64,000 bases of DNA from Quercus robur. Lineage: Eukaryota > Streptophyta > Magnoliopsida > Fagales > Fagaceae. Location: NCBI RefSeq assembly GCF_932294415.1, contig NC_065544.1, forward strand, positions 18,389,351 through 18,453,350, read 5' to 3'. Numbering within the stretch: position 1 is the first letter of the stretch; every line of letters starts with the position of its first letter. The position numbers and the translations under genes were made by a program. Of this stretch, positions 36,001-45,887 are shown in pieces. A model generated the notes under the pieces. The model did no database searches. It was not told where the DNA came from and worked only from the letters and a program-made list of their open reading frames with translations.

Positions 36001-38528
36001 ATAATCCAAATATGTAAAGAAGTTGAGGTGTAAAGCTAAATGAAAAATTACTCTTACAAAGCACCACATGACAGAATCGCATGGTCTCTCATGTGATGTT
36101 TTTTCTTTCTTATATATATATATTTTTTTAAAAAACCATATAAAATTCTTATATATATATATATATAATTAGTGCATACTTATAGATAATTAATGTGTAT
36201 TCACTTCATTGACACATTCAATGAATTAAAAGTTATACATAAATGTAAACTTTGATGAGGTGGAAGCCTAAATGAGAGAAGCTCAACGAATGTGCCATTT
36301 GGCAGAACCTCATGCTCTCCCACATGAGGTCTTTGCTTTTATATATATATTGATGAAAGTTGCATACTCCCGTTGTCTTAAAATGTATGTTAATTTCCTT
36401 TTTGGGTTCTCAAAATATATGTAGCTTTCTAGAAATAAAGAGTTCATACTTCTTCAGTTTACCTTTGTTAAAAGGTAATTTAAAAAAAAAAAATACTTAC
36501 AAAAAAATTACCTTTCCACAAATGTAAACAAAATCTTTATTAAAATTCTTGCCACCTCCAATATAAAAGTAAAGGAAATTTGAGAATGATCATCATTTTA
36601 TTATTTATGTTTTTATAAATGAGTTTGTCATTTCAAATATATGTATAATGAGACGGAGTGTATTATTTATTTCAGTTTTTCCTTCTATGGGTGTGAAGGG
36701 GATGCTAAATAACCCTTTGCATAACTGCAGTTACAAACTCATTTTAGTTATTTTGGTCATGTTTAGTGGGATTGTGCCTGTGCACGAGTGTGCTACTTGG
36801 AGTTGGATAAACCATGAGGTGCTAATTGAGGCCAGAAATGAGCCTACAGGTCATCTAGAGGTTCAGAAATATCTTAGAGAAATCATAGTTTGCACAAGGA
36901 ACCTGCAAACCTATGATGGATGAAGAATACTAATGTGTGGAGAATCTGGAGATTGTGATCTGTGTTCATTTAGCTAATATTGTGGCTAGGAAAAATATTC
37001 ACAATCTTGCATGGTAAGACAAGTCACCATAGTGTTGGACCAGTTTTTGAAATTTTGAAATGGGAATCATAGTGTAGGTCTCCTTGTCTTAGTCAGAACG
37101 TTGAGTGGTTCAGGTCACCATGGAAGGCAGTTAGCTGAAAGGAGAAGGATTCTACGTCTAGTTTGATGTTTCTGGATTGTGTGTGATGCAATGGAAGAAA
37201 TGTTGGACTATTCTTTAATCTGTAAGGATCAGAGCAGAAACATCAAGATCGTTTGGAAAGTATCATCGTTAGTGTTTATAAGGATAGTAAAAGAACTATT
37301 GAGAACATAATTGCTAGTACTTAAGCTTGAGGGTACTATTTTGAATCTCTTGGTCCACCTCCACCTGTTGGGGTCATATGCCTTCCATGGCTTCTTCATG
37401 AGACAGCTCACATTTTGTTTTTTAAACGAATAAAAATTCAGTTACAATAATGATTGCATCAAGTCTTTTCACTTTTTTTTTTGCCAAAATTTTCTTTGTT
37501 TTCAACCATCAGTGCCACAGATGTTTAGCAAGTCATGATGTTGAATGATTCTGATTTTACTCTTCATAATGGATTTCTTTATTTCTGTATTCCTACCTTA
37601 GAAGAAATTTCATTCATGTACTGCAGGGTTTGGTAAACAATTTGATCTCAGTTGGCCTGGGACGTGAAGCAGCATTTTCAGCAGCAGTTTTGGGAGACAA
37701 TGCTCTTATGGAAAAGGCGTGGCAGGATACTGGGATGCTTGCTGAAGCTGTGCTTCATGCACATGTACGACTTTATTATTTTCCCCTCCCCTTCATTCTG
37801 CATTGTATAATGCCTATTTATGAGTAGTTGCTATAAACAGTTTAACCCTAACTTTGGTACTTTACCTAACTTGGTGTGAATATCTCCAGGCCCACGGGCG
37901 ACCGACGATGAAGAATTTGGTTCAAGCTTGGAACAAAATGCTGCAGAAGGAGGTTGATCATACTCCATCAACAAAGACAGATGCTGCTTCTGCCTTTCTG
38001 GCTTCCCTGGAGGAACCCAAGCTTACAAGTTTGGGAGATGCAGGGAAGAAACCACCAATTGAAATTTTCCCTCCTGGGATGACATCTCTATCCATGTCTA
38101 TTTCCGCTCAGAAAAAACCAGCCCCTGCTATTCAGAGTTCACAACAGCAACAAGGAAAGCAGTTGCTATTAGAAGCAACTCCTGCTACCACCACACCAGT
38201 GAGTGCTCCACTCCAGTCAGACTCCACACCTGGTAGTGCTCCGCCTCAGTCAGAATCCACAGAGGCTTCAGTGAGTGCTGCACTTCAGCCAGAATCTACA
38301 CCAGCACCAACGAGTACTCCCTTGCAGTCGGAATCAAGCGAACCTGTTCCAGACAATAGAGCCCCTGGAGCATCATCAGTGAGTGATCCAGATTCAGTAC
38401 TTTCAGAGGCAACTGTGCCAGAAACATCTACAATTAACTCAACACTGGCGGAGGCGCCACCCCGGGCTCCAGAGATTCTCGAAACAAGTATTCCGACTAC
38501 ATTGCCAATGAGTGACCCACTTGCTTGA
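11695..38528 (+). CDS. TWD40-2: TWD40-2, WD40 subunit of the TPLATE complex, 20 exons
   Basis: Exons: 11695-11826, 11921-12045, 12133-12381, 15455-15554, 15637-15711, 19155-19253, 19790-19906, 20040-20155, 20372-20471, 24703-25061, 25443-25773, 26620-26834, 28863-29081, 31575-31761, 32170-32420, 33900-33992, 34122-34223, 34842-35199, 37627-37764, 37890-38528. These join in phase to 1334 aa, close to the roughly 1.4-kDa-residue length I recall for the Arabidopsis protein. Family role: TWD40-2 is a core subunit of the plant TPLATE complex, an adaptor at the plasma membrane for clathrin-mediated endocytosis. Visible: N-terminal WD40 repeats ([43 protein letters not shown]), a poly-Ala run near residues 557-575, an alpha-solenoid-like C half ([17 protein letters not shown]), and a low-complexity Ser/Thr/Pro/Ala tail of imperfect PLQSES repeats. 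The reading frame is intact. Oddities: intron 3 is GC-AG, intron 11 has a weak donor (GTTATT), and introns are swollen by transposons. Identity is from conserved blocks I recognise. Confidence 0.96.
12780..14660 (-). mobile_element. Degenerate L1-type LINE fragment, antisense in TWD40-2 intron 3
   Basis: Minus-strand fragments in LINE order descend through the region: reverse transcriptase pieces ([36 protein letters not shown] at about 14640-14500; [15 protein letters not shown] and [11 protein letters not shown] at about 14100-13965), a linker resembling [18 protein letters not shown] (about 13250), and the zf-RVT tail ([19 protein letters not shown], about 12870). Many stops and frameshifts make it clearly dead. 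Exact borders are not fixed. Confidence 0.75.
14848..15390. mobile_element. Foldback/MITE-like region
   Basis: The left part carries TTTGGTTGGGGGGATGGAAAAG and a second GTTTGGTTGGGAGGATGGAAAAG-type block. The right part carries the complement-like CTTTTCCCCTCCCAACCAAAC and AACCAAATGGGCCC. This indicates inverted ends with internal copies. Borders and target duplication are uncertain. Confidence 0.4.
15870..17434 (-). mobile_element. 5'-truncated L1-type LINE with a long open frame, antisense in TWD40-2 intron 5
   Basis: A minus-strand frame of 487 codons (17425 to 15962) stays open through the end of the reverse transcriptase ([12 protein letters not shown]), the region [20 protein letters not shown], and the zf-RVT cysteine/histidine tail ([19 protein letters not shown]). 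It ends in a 3'UTR and a poly-A, seen as the T run at 15870. The 14-bp direct repeat TCTTCATAGGATTT flanks it (15856-15869 and 17435-17448), the target duplication of target-primed reverse transcription. The 5' part of ORF2 and all of ORF1 are missing, so it cannot move. The long open frame suggests a fairly recent insertion. Confidence 0.93.
18116..18547. repeat. Tandem duplication of about 222 bp with poly-G runs
   Basis: Copy 1 (18116-18337) and copy 2 (18338-18547) both run from GGGCAAGTATCTGAGATTAT to AAATGGGAT/GAATGGGAT. Each holds a G run, 19 G at 18212-18230 and 13 G at 18431-18443. Lies in TWD40-2 intron 5. Confidence 0.9.
18811..18957. repeat. Tandem duplication, period about 83 bp
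   Basis: AAATTTGTTTAATACC through GTCAAACTAATACATT occurs at 18811-18873 and again at about 18894-18956, with a few substitutions. Lies in TWD40-2 intron 5. Confidence 0.85.
20726..22873 (+). mobile_element. Non-autonomous LTR retrotransposon with nested LINE (TWD40-2 intron 9)
   Basis: The left LTR is 20726-21031 and the right LTR 22549-22873. They are alignable along their length (AGTGATAGAATAAGGCTTCC; AACCAAAAATGT; CTCAAGTTCAAG). TAATC flanks both sides (20721-20725 and 22874-22878), a 5-bp target duplication. The left TG start has become TA. A primer-binding site TTTGGTATTAGAGCC (21032-21046), one change from the Met-tRNA type TGGTATCAGAGC, follows the left LTR. A purine tract AAAGGGGAAGGGA precedes the right LTR. 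The internal region is only about 1.5 kb and includes a LINE insertion. No protease, integrase or reverse transcriptase of its own is seen, so it is a TRIM/LARD-like element. Confidence 0.88.
21627..22176 (+). mobile_element. 5'-truncated LINE tail nested in the LTR element
   Basis: It encodes the zf-RVT tail in sense direction ([19 protein letters not shown], then [18 protein letters not shown] after a stop) and ends with a short oligo-A. Flanks AATAATTCTAGA (21615-21626) and AATAATTCTTGA (22177-22188) form a target duplication with one mismatch. Because it sits between the two LTRs, it inserted after the LTR element. Confidence 0.85.
22979..23620 (+). mobile_element. 5'-truncated LINE tail in TWD40-2 intron 9
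   Basis: The zf-RVT tail is readable ([39 protein letters not shown]) and ends in A14. GTAATAACATTTG flanks it on both sides (22966-22978 and 23621-23633). It has an in-frame stop upstream of the tail (about 23093). Confidence 0.88.
23720..24477 (+). mobile_element. Degenerate LINE tail in TWD40-2 intron 9
   Basis: Frameshifted remnants of the same tail are visible: [26 protein letters not shown] coding near 23950-24015 and [18 protein letters not shown] near 24157-24200. It ends in an oligo-A (about 24463-24477) followed by an AAT microsatellite. No target duplication was found. Older than its neighbours. Confidence 0.7.
25206..25282 (+). repeat. G-rich tract in TWD40-2 intron 10
   Basis: About 75 bases with many runs of 3-8 G separated by one or two other bases on the transcribed-sense strand. 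The arrangement is compatible with G-quadruplex formation in the pre-mRNA. Confidence 0.75.
27070..28290 (+). mobile_element. Degenerate LINE fragment in TWD40-2 intron 12
   Basis: Sense-strand pieces in order: [37 protein letters not shown], a stop near 27362, [36 protein letters not shown], and the zf-RVT cysteine cluster [18 protein letters not shown] near 27855-27910. Ends near A9 at 28282-28290. Frameshifts and stops throughout. The borders lack a clear target duplication. Confidence 0.8.
29640..29960. repeat. Dispersed repeat, copy 2 (TWD40-2 intron 13)
   Basis: Carries the same ordered words as 5365-5700 (CCTAGGCATCACCAC; TTTAATAGGGCTT; CCTCAACATTAAAGACTAAATT). The rest of intron 13 (29082-31574) is AT-rich with C and T runs and shows nothing further. 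Confidence 0.5.
36367..36660. mobile_element. Stowaway-like MITE in TWD40-2 intron 18
   Basis: The ends CTCCCGTTGTCTTA and TAATGAGACGGAGTG are imperfect inverted repeats of the Stowaway (Tc1/mariner) CTCCCTCCGTC type. TA is present on both sides (36365-36366, 36661-36662). About 294 bp, no coding capacity. The rest of intron 18 (35200-37626) includes a C20-type run at 35330-35349 and AT-rich sequence. Confidence 0.75.
38190..38370 (+). repeat. Imperfect repeat coding the Ser/Thr/Pro tail of TWD40-2
   Basis: In exon 20, units of about 14-17 codons follow the pattern [40 protein letters not shown]. At DNA level the CAGTC(A/G)GA(A/C)TC core recurs. This lies in the disordered C-terminal tail and should vary in copy number between relatives. 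Confidence 0.8.
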
Positions 38529-39582
38529 ATAGCAGATTCTGCTAAACTGTTGGTGTCAGCATATAGCATACATTATTTTTTTTTTTTTTGGTTTTGTTTA
38601 GTTTTTGCTTTTTTTTGCCCCCCTACTGATTGGTCTGATGTATACATTGCCTTTATTGTATAAAGTGGGCTTTGCTGTCTGATGTAATTTGAAGAGCAAA
38701 GAAGAAAATTAATTTGCTACATGTTTCAGGCTTCTGTAATGTTCCTGAAAATTGGATATATCTAGTTGTCATTTTTTATTATAAATTACTATAGCTGATT
38801 TGTATTGATGAATGAAAATTATTATTTTGACTGCTTTTTTCCTTTTTTTTGTATTTTTGTATATCTAAATGTTCAGTACTAGGAGGAAAATCATTGTCTT
38901 ACATAAAACATATACTAAAACAGACGTGATTAGATTCTCAATATGGTGCTTATAGGCCTTATGGCAGTCAATCATGCCACTTTATCCTGTGACTTATATA
39001 TATATAAACCTGTGAATTTTATTCAGAAACTGCTAATGAAAGTACATCATGAGATAAAACATGTTCAAACACGGACTCTTCTCAATACATGTTACAAAAT
39101 CCAAAATACCACTAGCACGTTTTGCTAATAGGTATGCTGGTTGATTGCTTTGTCTGCCAGCATGAGAAAATTCTACTTGCCTGAAGATATAAAGGAAAAT
39201 TCAGAGTTCCAGTGGTCACCATTGCAACACAGATGAGGGCAGTGGAGTTTTCCCAGTTAAGGGGTTCGTTATTACTTAGGAGTACCTAAGAATTACTTTT
39301 CAAATATAATCTCCTGTGATTTCTTAAGGATTGATATAATTAGTTAATTACTAAACCATTTTTGATTCAGAATCGTCAATCACTATAGCTAAAAATTAGT
39401 AACTATACGCATGGTTTGAAAACATAACTTTACTAAGCAAGAAGACAAGTCTCTGACTTTGAATGAAAGCTTGATATATTCCTTATTTAGCTTAATTTTT
39501 TATATATTGTATTACTTTCCCTAGAGATGGTTAAAACTTAAAGTCTTAAAACACTTGGTTTTTTTTTTTTTTTTTTGGTATA
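38529..39582. other. TWD40-2 3' flank, no gene seen
   Basis: The presumed 3'UTR continues to roughly 38840 (T-rich, GTATAAAGTGGG then AATGAAAATT). Beyond that, AT-rich sequence with no coding homology recognised. Confidence 0.5.
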
Positions 39583-39587
39583 ACTAT

Positions 39588-39826
39588 TGTGGGTGCATTT
39601 TTTGCATGCAAAGAAACTCACGTATTCTTTGGCAACAACTTTTGCTTGTCCCACATTGGAAAGATGTTTTTCCTCTTTCTACCTTATAAGAATGGTACTC
39701 TTACTCCATTAGTTCATCCCTTATAAGGTTATAAGGTAGAAAGAGGAAAGACATCTTTCCAATGTGGGACAAGCAAAAATTGCAAAGGAGTACATGATTT
39801 TCCTTGAAGTAAAAAATGCACCCACA
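39588..39826. mobile_element. Foldback MITE with long near-perfect arms (239 bp)
   Basis: The ends are TGTGGGTGCATTTTTT and AAAAAATGCACCCACA. The inner arms are almost exactly complementary over about 50 bases (TTGCTTGTCCCACATTGG... against ...CCAATGTGGGACAAGCAA; then CTTTCTACCTTATAA against TTATAAGGTAGAAAG). The loop is about 35 bases. ACTAT flanks both sides (39583-39587, 39827-39831), a candidate 5-bp target duplication. No coding capacity. Confidence 0.85.
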
Positions 39827-40027
39827 ACTATATTAGCACTTCCTATGGTTTTTTTTTTTTTTTTTTTTGGCTCCAGCTCCCAAGGGTTTTAAGTTTTTCA
39901 CATTAATCACATATGTATCATTTTTCTTACAACAATTTTTATTTGAAAAAACTTAATGAAATCTCTTCAAATTGATTAAGTGGTGATTCAAATAAGTCAA
40001 CTAAACAAGTCATATGTCTATTGTAGA

Positions 40028-40665
40028 CACTGGCGGAGCCAGAGGGGGGGCGAGGTCCCCCTTGACTCCTCCTAAAATTTTCTAGCATTAGTAGTCTAAA
40101 GTAATTACTTATTGACATGGAGGAAAAGAAATGATAAAAAGGACTCCTACTTGGTTGAAAGCGACTCTGACACAGGAAAAAAAAAAAAAAGGAAAAAAAG
40201 TTCTCAAACACCAAACCATGCTTTTGTCTTGTCCTATGTGTTGCACCTATTTCACTATTTTTTTTTAATTTTTTTTATATCATTATTTACACCATTTTCA
40301 CTATTTATTATACTTTTCATAGCATTTTATCCTTGAATGATGTTAGAGAAACTACAAATTTTACTACTTATTTTTTACAAATTGGTATGTCACCAATCAC
40401 AAAAAATAATTTCAAACATTTATTCATTATATTTTTTAAGTAACACTAATCACATTTTTACTCCATCAGTTTGTAAATTTTTTAGTTACTATGAATTGGT
40501 TATTTTTGTTTATTTATTTTAATAAAATGAAATATATTCATATTTGCTTACAATTGTTTATTTATTTTGTTATTATTGTTGATTAATATTTTTTAGATTA
40601 ATTTCACTTCTAATATCGTCTTTTAATTTTGCCCCCTCTAAACTAAAATCCTGGCTCCATCACTG
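40028..40665. mobile_element. hAT-like non-autonomous element, 638 bp
   Basis: The ends CACTGGCGGAGCCAGAG and CTGGCTCCATCACTG are imperfect inverted repeats. The flanks ATTGTAGA (40020-40027) and ATTGCTGA (40666-40673) match at 6 of 8 positions, compatible with an old hAT 8-bp duplication. The interior is AT-rich with no transposase. Confidence 0.5.
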
Positions 40666-41211
40666 ATTGCTGATCATTTGAGAACAATGAAATCCCCAAA
40701 AATTTTTACAAACCTTATCGAGAATGATTAATTTAAGTTGAAATCCCCAAAATTTCCACCATCTTGAAGCTTAAATCTCCATCTTGAAACTAATATTTTC
40801 AACCCAAATTGTAGACACTCCATTTTGCAATTGAGAAATTCACTAAGGGGTAAGATTTTGAATTAACCCAAGAGTATCTATCCAAAAAAAAAAAAAAAAA
40901 GAATTAATCCAAGAGTAAAAATTTTGTTTGAATCATTCAATGAACATGAATAGCACTCTAAGATAAAATTCACTAAAGGGTAAAATCATTTTGTGTATAA
41001 GGGTTTATTTATTTAGAATCATTTGTGTATAAGGTGTGTGTGCTTTGTTTTTTTACAAAGAAAGTGAGTGAGATTGAATGGGTATTATGTTTGGTTTCCA
41101 AAAAAAGTGGTGGAAAAATAAGAAAAGAAAAGAAAGTTACTTCTATGTTTTTTTTTTTTTTTTTTTTTTTTTAAATCTTACTTTTTTTGCCATCTAAACA
41201 CTAACATGGCA

Positions 41212-41330
41212 CTTTTTTTTTTTTGGATACAAGATAGAATTTATACTCTAACTTAATCTAAGTGTATATGTGTGCGAAACTCCCTCCTAGAGACTTGAAC
41301 TCTGATTCTTGCCCCCACACTAACATGACA
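41212..41330 (-). mobile_element. tRNA-derived SINE-like copy
   Basis: On the minus strand: AGTTCAAGTCTCTAGGAG (B-box-like), then GCACACATATACACTTAGAT, AGAGTATAAATTCTATCTTG and an oligo-A (the T run at 41213-41224). The order parallels the copy at 1200-1330. Confidence 0.45.
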
Positions 41331-42154
41331 CTTTGATACTAATAAAATATTGTTTTATTCTAACTAAGTGACACATAAGCAATATGCTGACCACGTTAGA
41401 ATTTTTTTTCGTGAGATATATAATCATAATACTAAAATTGAAACCATTTCAGAAACCCAAGGATTAAAATTGAAAAAAAGAAAAAGGATCAAAATTAAAA
41501 TTTTTTTTAAAAAAAATCCATAAATATAGGAACAAAAGGTGAATTCTACTCTAATTTTAAAATTAAAAAACTCTATAGATTAAATAGTTGTTGTTCTCCA
41601 ATTGGTTTGATAATTTGTAAGTATGAAAAGTATAAAAGAGACAATTTAATATATCAGTGATCTTGAATTTACTCAATTAATTAATTTTTTATTATTAGAA
41701 ATTGAATTTTTTTAAGGTAAAAGATAGCTTTTATAATTTATGATTATGCAACGTATGCATCACTCGCCAATAAATTCACTATTTTTTTTTTTTTTGAATC
41801 TGCCAATAAATTCACTATTGGGGGTGGACATTTCTTCATCCACATTAAACAATCTTTTTTTTTTTTTTTTTCTTTTTGATAGGCACATTAGACAATCTTA
41901 AATTAATCTAATTAAAAATTATTGAATGTTACAATATTAACAAAACATTTCATTAGGTTTAACCAAACTTAGAATAAAAATCCTATAGGGTATTTCCCTT
42001 TATTTTTCATCAATCACAACTTATCACTTTTTTTTTTTTTTTTTTTTTTTGCAATTTAAACTTTGGTTATTTTACAATAAAATATGATGTGTAAAAGACT
42101 ACGATTGGTTAATACAATTACAATTATCTATTTACTTACGAAAATATTAAAGAT

Positions 42155-44183
42155 TGTGGTGGGCCTTTTGTGCTTTTTGGGCTTAATTTCTCATGTTGTA
42201 TCATGGCTCGTGATTCTGAGGTAGGAGAGTTGGGACTGGCCTAACTGAAACACACTTTAGGCCAGCTTGTGCGCAAGTTGGACCATCCTCATGTAGACAC
42301 GCCTTGGCAAGAGCCTTAAATGTATAGTGTGCTCGTGGCAGGAACGACTGTTACAAATATTATAACAGGAAACACAATATGACAGGATAACTAAAACATC
42401 TTTACAAATAGCAATAACACGTAAATAACACAACGAGGGAGAATAACGAGGTTGTGGCAGAATAATACAACCACAAATAACAAAATTGCAGCAAACAATT
42501 CAGTAATAAGGTAACAAGTTAGTCATTTGTCAATCAAAAAAAAAGATTCGTTTGCCAAAGAAAAGGGCTTACCTTTTCAGCAAACACAAGTCCAAAAAGG
42601 AAGTCGATCTCCAATGTGGGTAACCTCAGAAAAGGCTCTTGCCATAGAGATTACAAACCTTGGAAAAAGGACCTAGATGGCTTAAACTTGGGTTCTTAGC
42701 TTATCAGAGGATGGGTCTATTAAGAGAGAGAGAGAAATAGGTAACCTATTAATGCATGCCTCTATCCCTATCACTTCTGTTTTTCTTGAATTTTTGTGTC
42801 TTTCCTTTCTTTTTTACTTTTTTTTTTCTTCCTTCGCTCTACCTCTATTTCCTGCCGTGGTTCCTCCTCCTTTTCATTGTTCACAACTATGGCCTTTTAT
42901 ACTGCCCGCTGTAACAGAATTTACCATTTTTACCTTTCAACCGCTTTTGGCTCGTTGTGGGTGTCCTTCCAAGACTGCCCCCTAGCCTGTCGACTGCCTA
43001 GCCACTACCATTGCACTATGTTGGTTGCACCACGCCTCATTCCCAGACAAAAGTGGTTCGTCTTGTCTCTTACCTCTCTTTATTTTCACTATTCTCATAT
43101 GGATAAGAGCTAAACCTTTCCCTCACACCTCTATGGCATGCATCTAGTAGTTCTAGCTTATATTTATTTCTTTTGGGTGAGATGTCATCTCAGCATGACA
43201 TTTCTCCCTAAAGAAGTTTGAGCGGGAACTCCAAAATAGGCTCCCCTTTCTCCCCATCGCCAGACCACAACCTTTCATACCCTTGACCCATCACCCACCT
43301 CCCTTGTATTGGCTGGATACAAATAGGTGGTGCATAGGCCCTGTGTGTATGCTTCACTTCCGTCTGAATCCATTACTTTTTTAGCCTTCACTCATTTGCC
43401 ATTGCCTTTGTGTTTGTCTGATTCTATTATACGTTTTGGTAGTTGTTTAATTCTTGCGGTGTGAAAGATACATGGCCCTTTGGACTCACATTTTCTACTT
43501 TCCACCTCTTCTTTGGATTGGGCATTACTTTGGTGCAGGCCCTCTCCTTCCTGCCCAGTCCATGTCCTCTTCTTTCCTGTGTCTGTGGGCTTTTTGGCTG
43601 GTGATCTTGCCATGCCACTATACTGCTCCTGCTATATCATTACCTCTCTTTTATTTCCTTGTTACCCATAGGCTTACGGGTTGATGCTCTCGCCAGTCCA
43701 CTTTCCACATCTTTTCTTACTTCGGGCTTTATTTTGACCACATTCTTGCTGTGCTAGCTCATTTCAGTCCTCGGGCTTCCTCGGCGTATTTACTTCTTTT
43801 TTACCTCTTTTACTCCCATAGGTTTTTGCTAAATCCTTTGGGCTTCCTCGGCCCAACTACCGCATCCTTACCTCTTATTACCTTTCGGGTTTATTAGCCT
43901 TTAAGCCAACCTTATGAATTTACAAACTCATATCTTGGGCTTCCCTGGTCCATTTATTTACTCTTTACCTCTTATTATTCTCATAGGTTTACTACTTCAT
44001 TCCTTGGGCTTTCTCGGTTCGTTTATTTCTTTTTTACTTATTTTTATGTTTGCGGGCATGCTGACAATTATTCCTACCATTCAGCCCTGTTGGGCTTTAC
44101 TTTACTTATTTTCTCTTCCTATTTTCTTCATATTGTTAGGCTTCTTTTGCCATTAAGCCTTTTGTCAAAAGTGGGCATCAACA
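42155..44183. mobile_element. Solo LTR candidate, about 2.03 kb
   Basis: Begins TGTGGTGGGCC and ends GGGCATCAACA, with AAGAT on both sides (42150-42154, 44184-44188). No repeated LTR pair, primer site or coding domain was found inside, so a large solo LTR is the simplest reading. It contains GGCTTCCTCGGCCC-type repeats at 43765-44060 and is C/T-rich on the plus strand in its second half, unlike its AT-rich surroundings. The superfamily is not determined. Confidence 0.6.
43765..44060. repeat. Degenerate minisatellite inside the 2-kb LTR
   Basis: The block TGGGCTTCCTCGGCCCATTT followed by TTTACCTCTTATTA and CATAGGTTTACTA recurs three to four times with spacing of roughly 80-100 bases and many differences. 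Confidence 0.6.
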
Positions 44184-44188
44184 AAGAT

Positions 44189-44478
44189 GCTACAAGTTTT
44201 ACTTCATAACCTTTACAATTTGATGTGACAATGAGTGTTTTTGATAAGCTTCAAAATATAATAAAAGAATGTCTGATTTTTTATTTTGTATTTTTTATGA
44301 TTGTTGACATATTAATTTATAAAAGTTATATAATAAAATTTATAGTGGCTTAATATCACTAATTTTCTTATTAAAAAAAAAAACTAAAACTACTACTAAT
44401 TTTTCAAAATTAAGATCTCAAAAGCGAAATGCAAATGGTATACCAAACTAACTATAGTAGTGCATTGGTTTTCAAAAA

Positions 44479-44518
<40 letters not shown>

Positions 44519-44960
44519 GTGCATTGGAATCACATGTTCCCGATTTTTACTCTATACTGTTTTCTTTCTTATATGGTTGGGGAAAAAAGTTGGGTTCCGT
44601 TATCACATGACTAGTTATTATTGGTGGAAAAAAATTATACTAATGTTAGACTAGATTATAACCCATAATACATTACCACTTAAAATATGTTGCGAAAAAT
44701 GTTATAAAAATGTTATCAAGGTAACATTATTAGTCCCCGCCTACATCAAAAAAACTAATTGGTGTTTTGATCTGATAATGAAAAGCTATTATCAAGAGCC
44801 AGGGACATTAGTTAAAACTATAAAAAAAAAGTAGCATTACCAAAATAAATCTCTTTCTTAAAAAAAAAAAAAAAAATCTATCTCTATCTCTATCTCCTTC
44901 TCCAAAAAAAAAAAAAAAAAAACTCTTTTTCTAACAGTGCCGTTTCTCACTCCGTCTCCG
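44189..44960. other. Spacer upstream of UCH2
   Basis: AT-rich with long A runs and an AT microsatellite (44497-44517). No gene or transposon border recognised. Confidence 0.4.
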
Positions 44961-44971
44961 AAACTTCATGG

Positions 44972-44979
44972 TATAAATG
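44972..44979 (+). promoter_or_regulatory. Candidate TATA box of UCH2
   Basis: TATAAATG lies about 90 bases before a leader donor (AG/GTACTCTC at 45062/45063). This gives room for a short non-coding first exon. Position-based inference only. Confidence 0.4.
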
Positions 44980-45062
44980 TATAATACAAACTCTTCAAAT
45001 TAAAACACAAGCTGACGTTAATTTTTGTCGCTCAGGTTTCTACTTTCCCAGAACCCCCACAG

Positions 45063-45464
45063 GTACTCTCTCTCTCTCTCTCTCTCTCTTTCTATTTCTC
45101 TGTCAAAATTTGTATGAAAAATTAAATAAATTAATAAATAATGGGTGATTGATTCTAGCTTTCTGACCCACAAATCGGTCTTCAAGAAAATTGAAAATTT
45201 TGTTTCATTCACCATCACAAAACATTAACTTTCATATAGATTGTTATTTTAAGTTATTGGAAACTTTATTTTTTCGTGGAAAATATTGTTTTAGCTTTGT
45301 GGGTAGGTAAAGTTTCGTACTTGAAATTTAGTTTCTCCAAAACAAAACCCTTTATAGTCATGAAACCGAGGTTTTGTGTAATGGAATATATGCAGGCTTT
45401 AAAAACAAAACCCTTTATTTTTAACTTCAGAATTTAGCTTTAATTTTCTTTTGAATATTGTTTT

Positions 45465-45495
<31 letters not shown>

Positions 45496-45870
45496 CTAAT
45501 GAATTAAAATTAGAATTTATCAAATTTCACATATTCTCTCTCTTCCTTTGTATGTTGGGTATAGACATGTGAGTGAAGTAGTCCCACATTGAATAATATT
45601 GAGAAAAGTGAGTGGTTGATTAATATAAGTAGTATATAACATAGTTGGGTACAACTACGAACTTTTAAGCTTAAGCTTTTGAGTTAAGTTGCGGCTCTTT
45701 TATACTTTCATTTAAAGGGGCAACCTTTATTTTCTATTTTTAAATAATATATTTACTATTTAATAAATTACTCAATTGATTTCCTCTAATTTCTTTTAAT
45801 GGTTCAAGTTATTTCATCATGATGCTTATGTTATGTATGCTTTCTAAATGACCTTATTTCATTGTTGCAG
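45063..45870 (+). other. 5'UTR intron of UCH2
   Basis: Donor AG/GTACTC, acceptor TTGTTGCAG, and the start codon follows 17 bases into the next exon. The intron begins with a CT microsatellite, a common plant leader-intron feature. It contains a stretch (45550-45700, AGTCCCACATTGAATAATA) resembling plant TRIM-type repeats. Confidence 0.7.
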
Positions 45871-45887
45871 CTTATTGATTTCCAGTC

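Noticed and set aside
36648..36923. 91-codon frame in TWD40-2 intron 18
   Set aside because: No family recognised, begins inside the Stowaway end and has no splice continuity; could be retroelement debris but I cannot support it.
42752..43113. Open frames inside the 2-kb LTR as genes
   Set aside because: They arise from C/T-rich sequence on the plus strand and show no recognisable domain.
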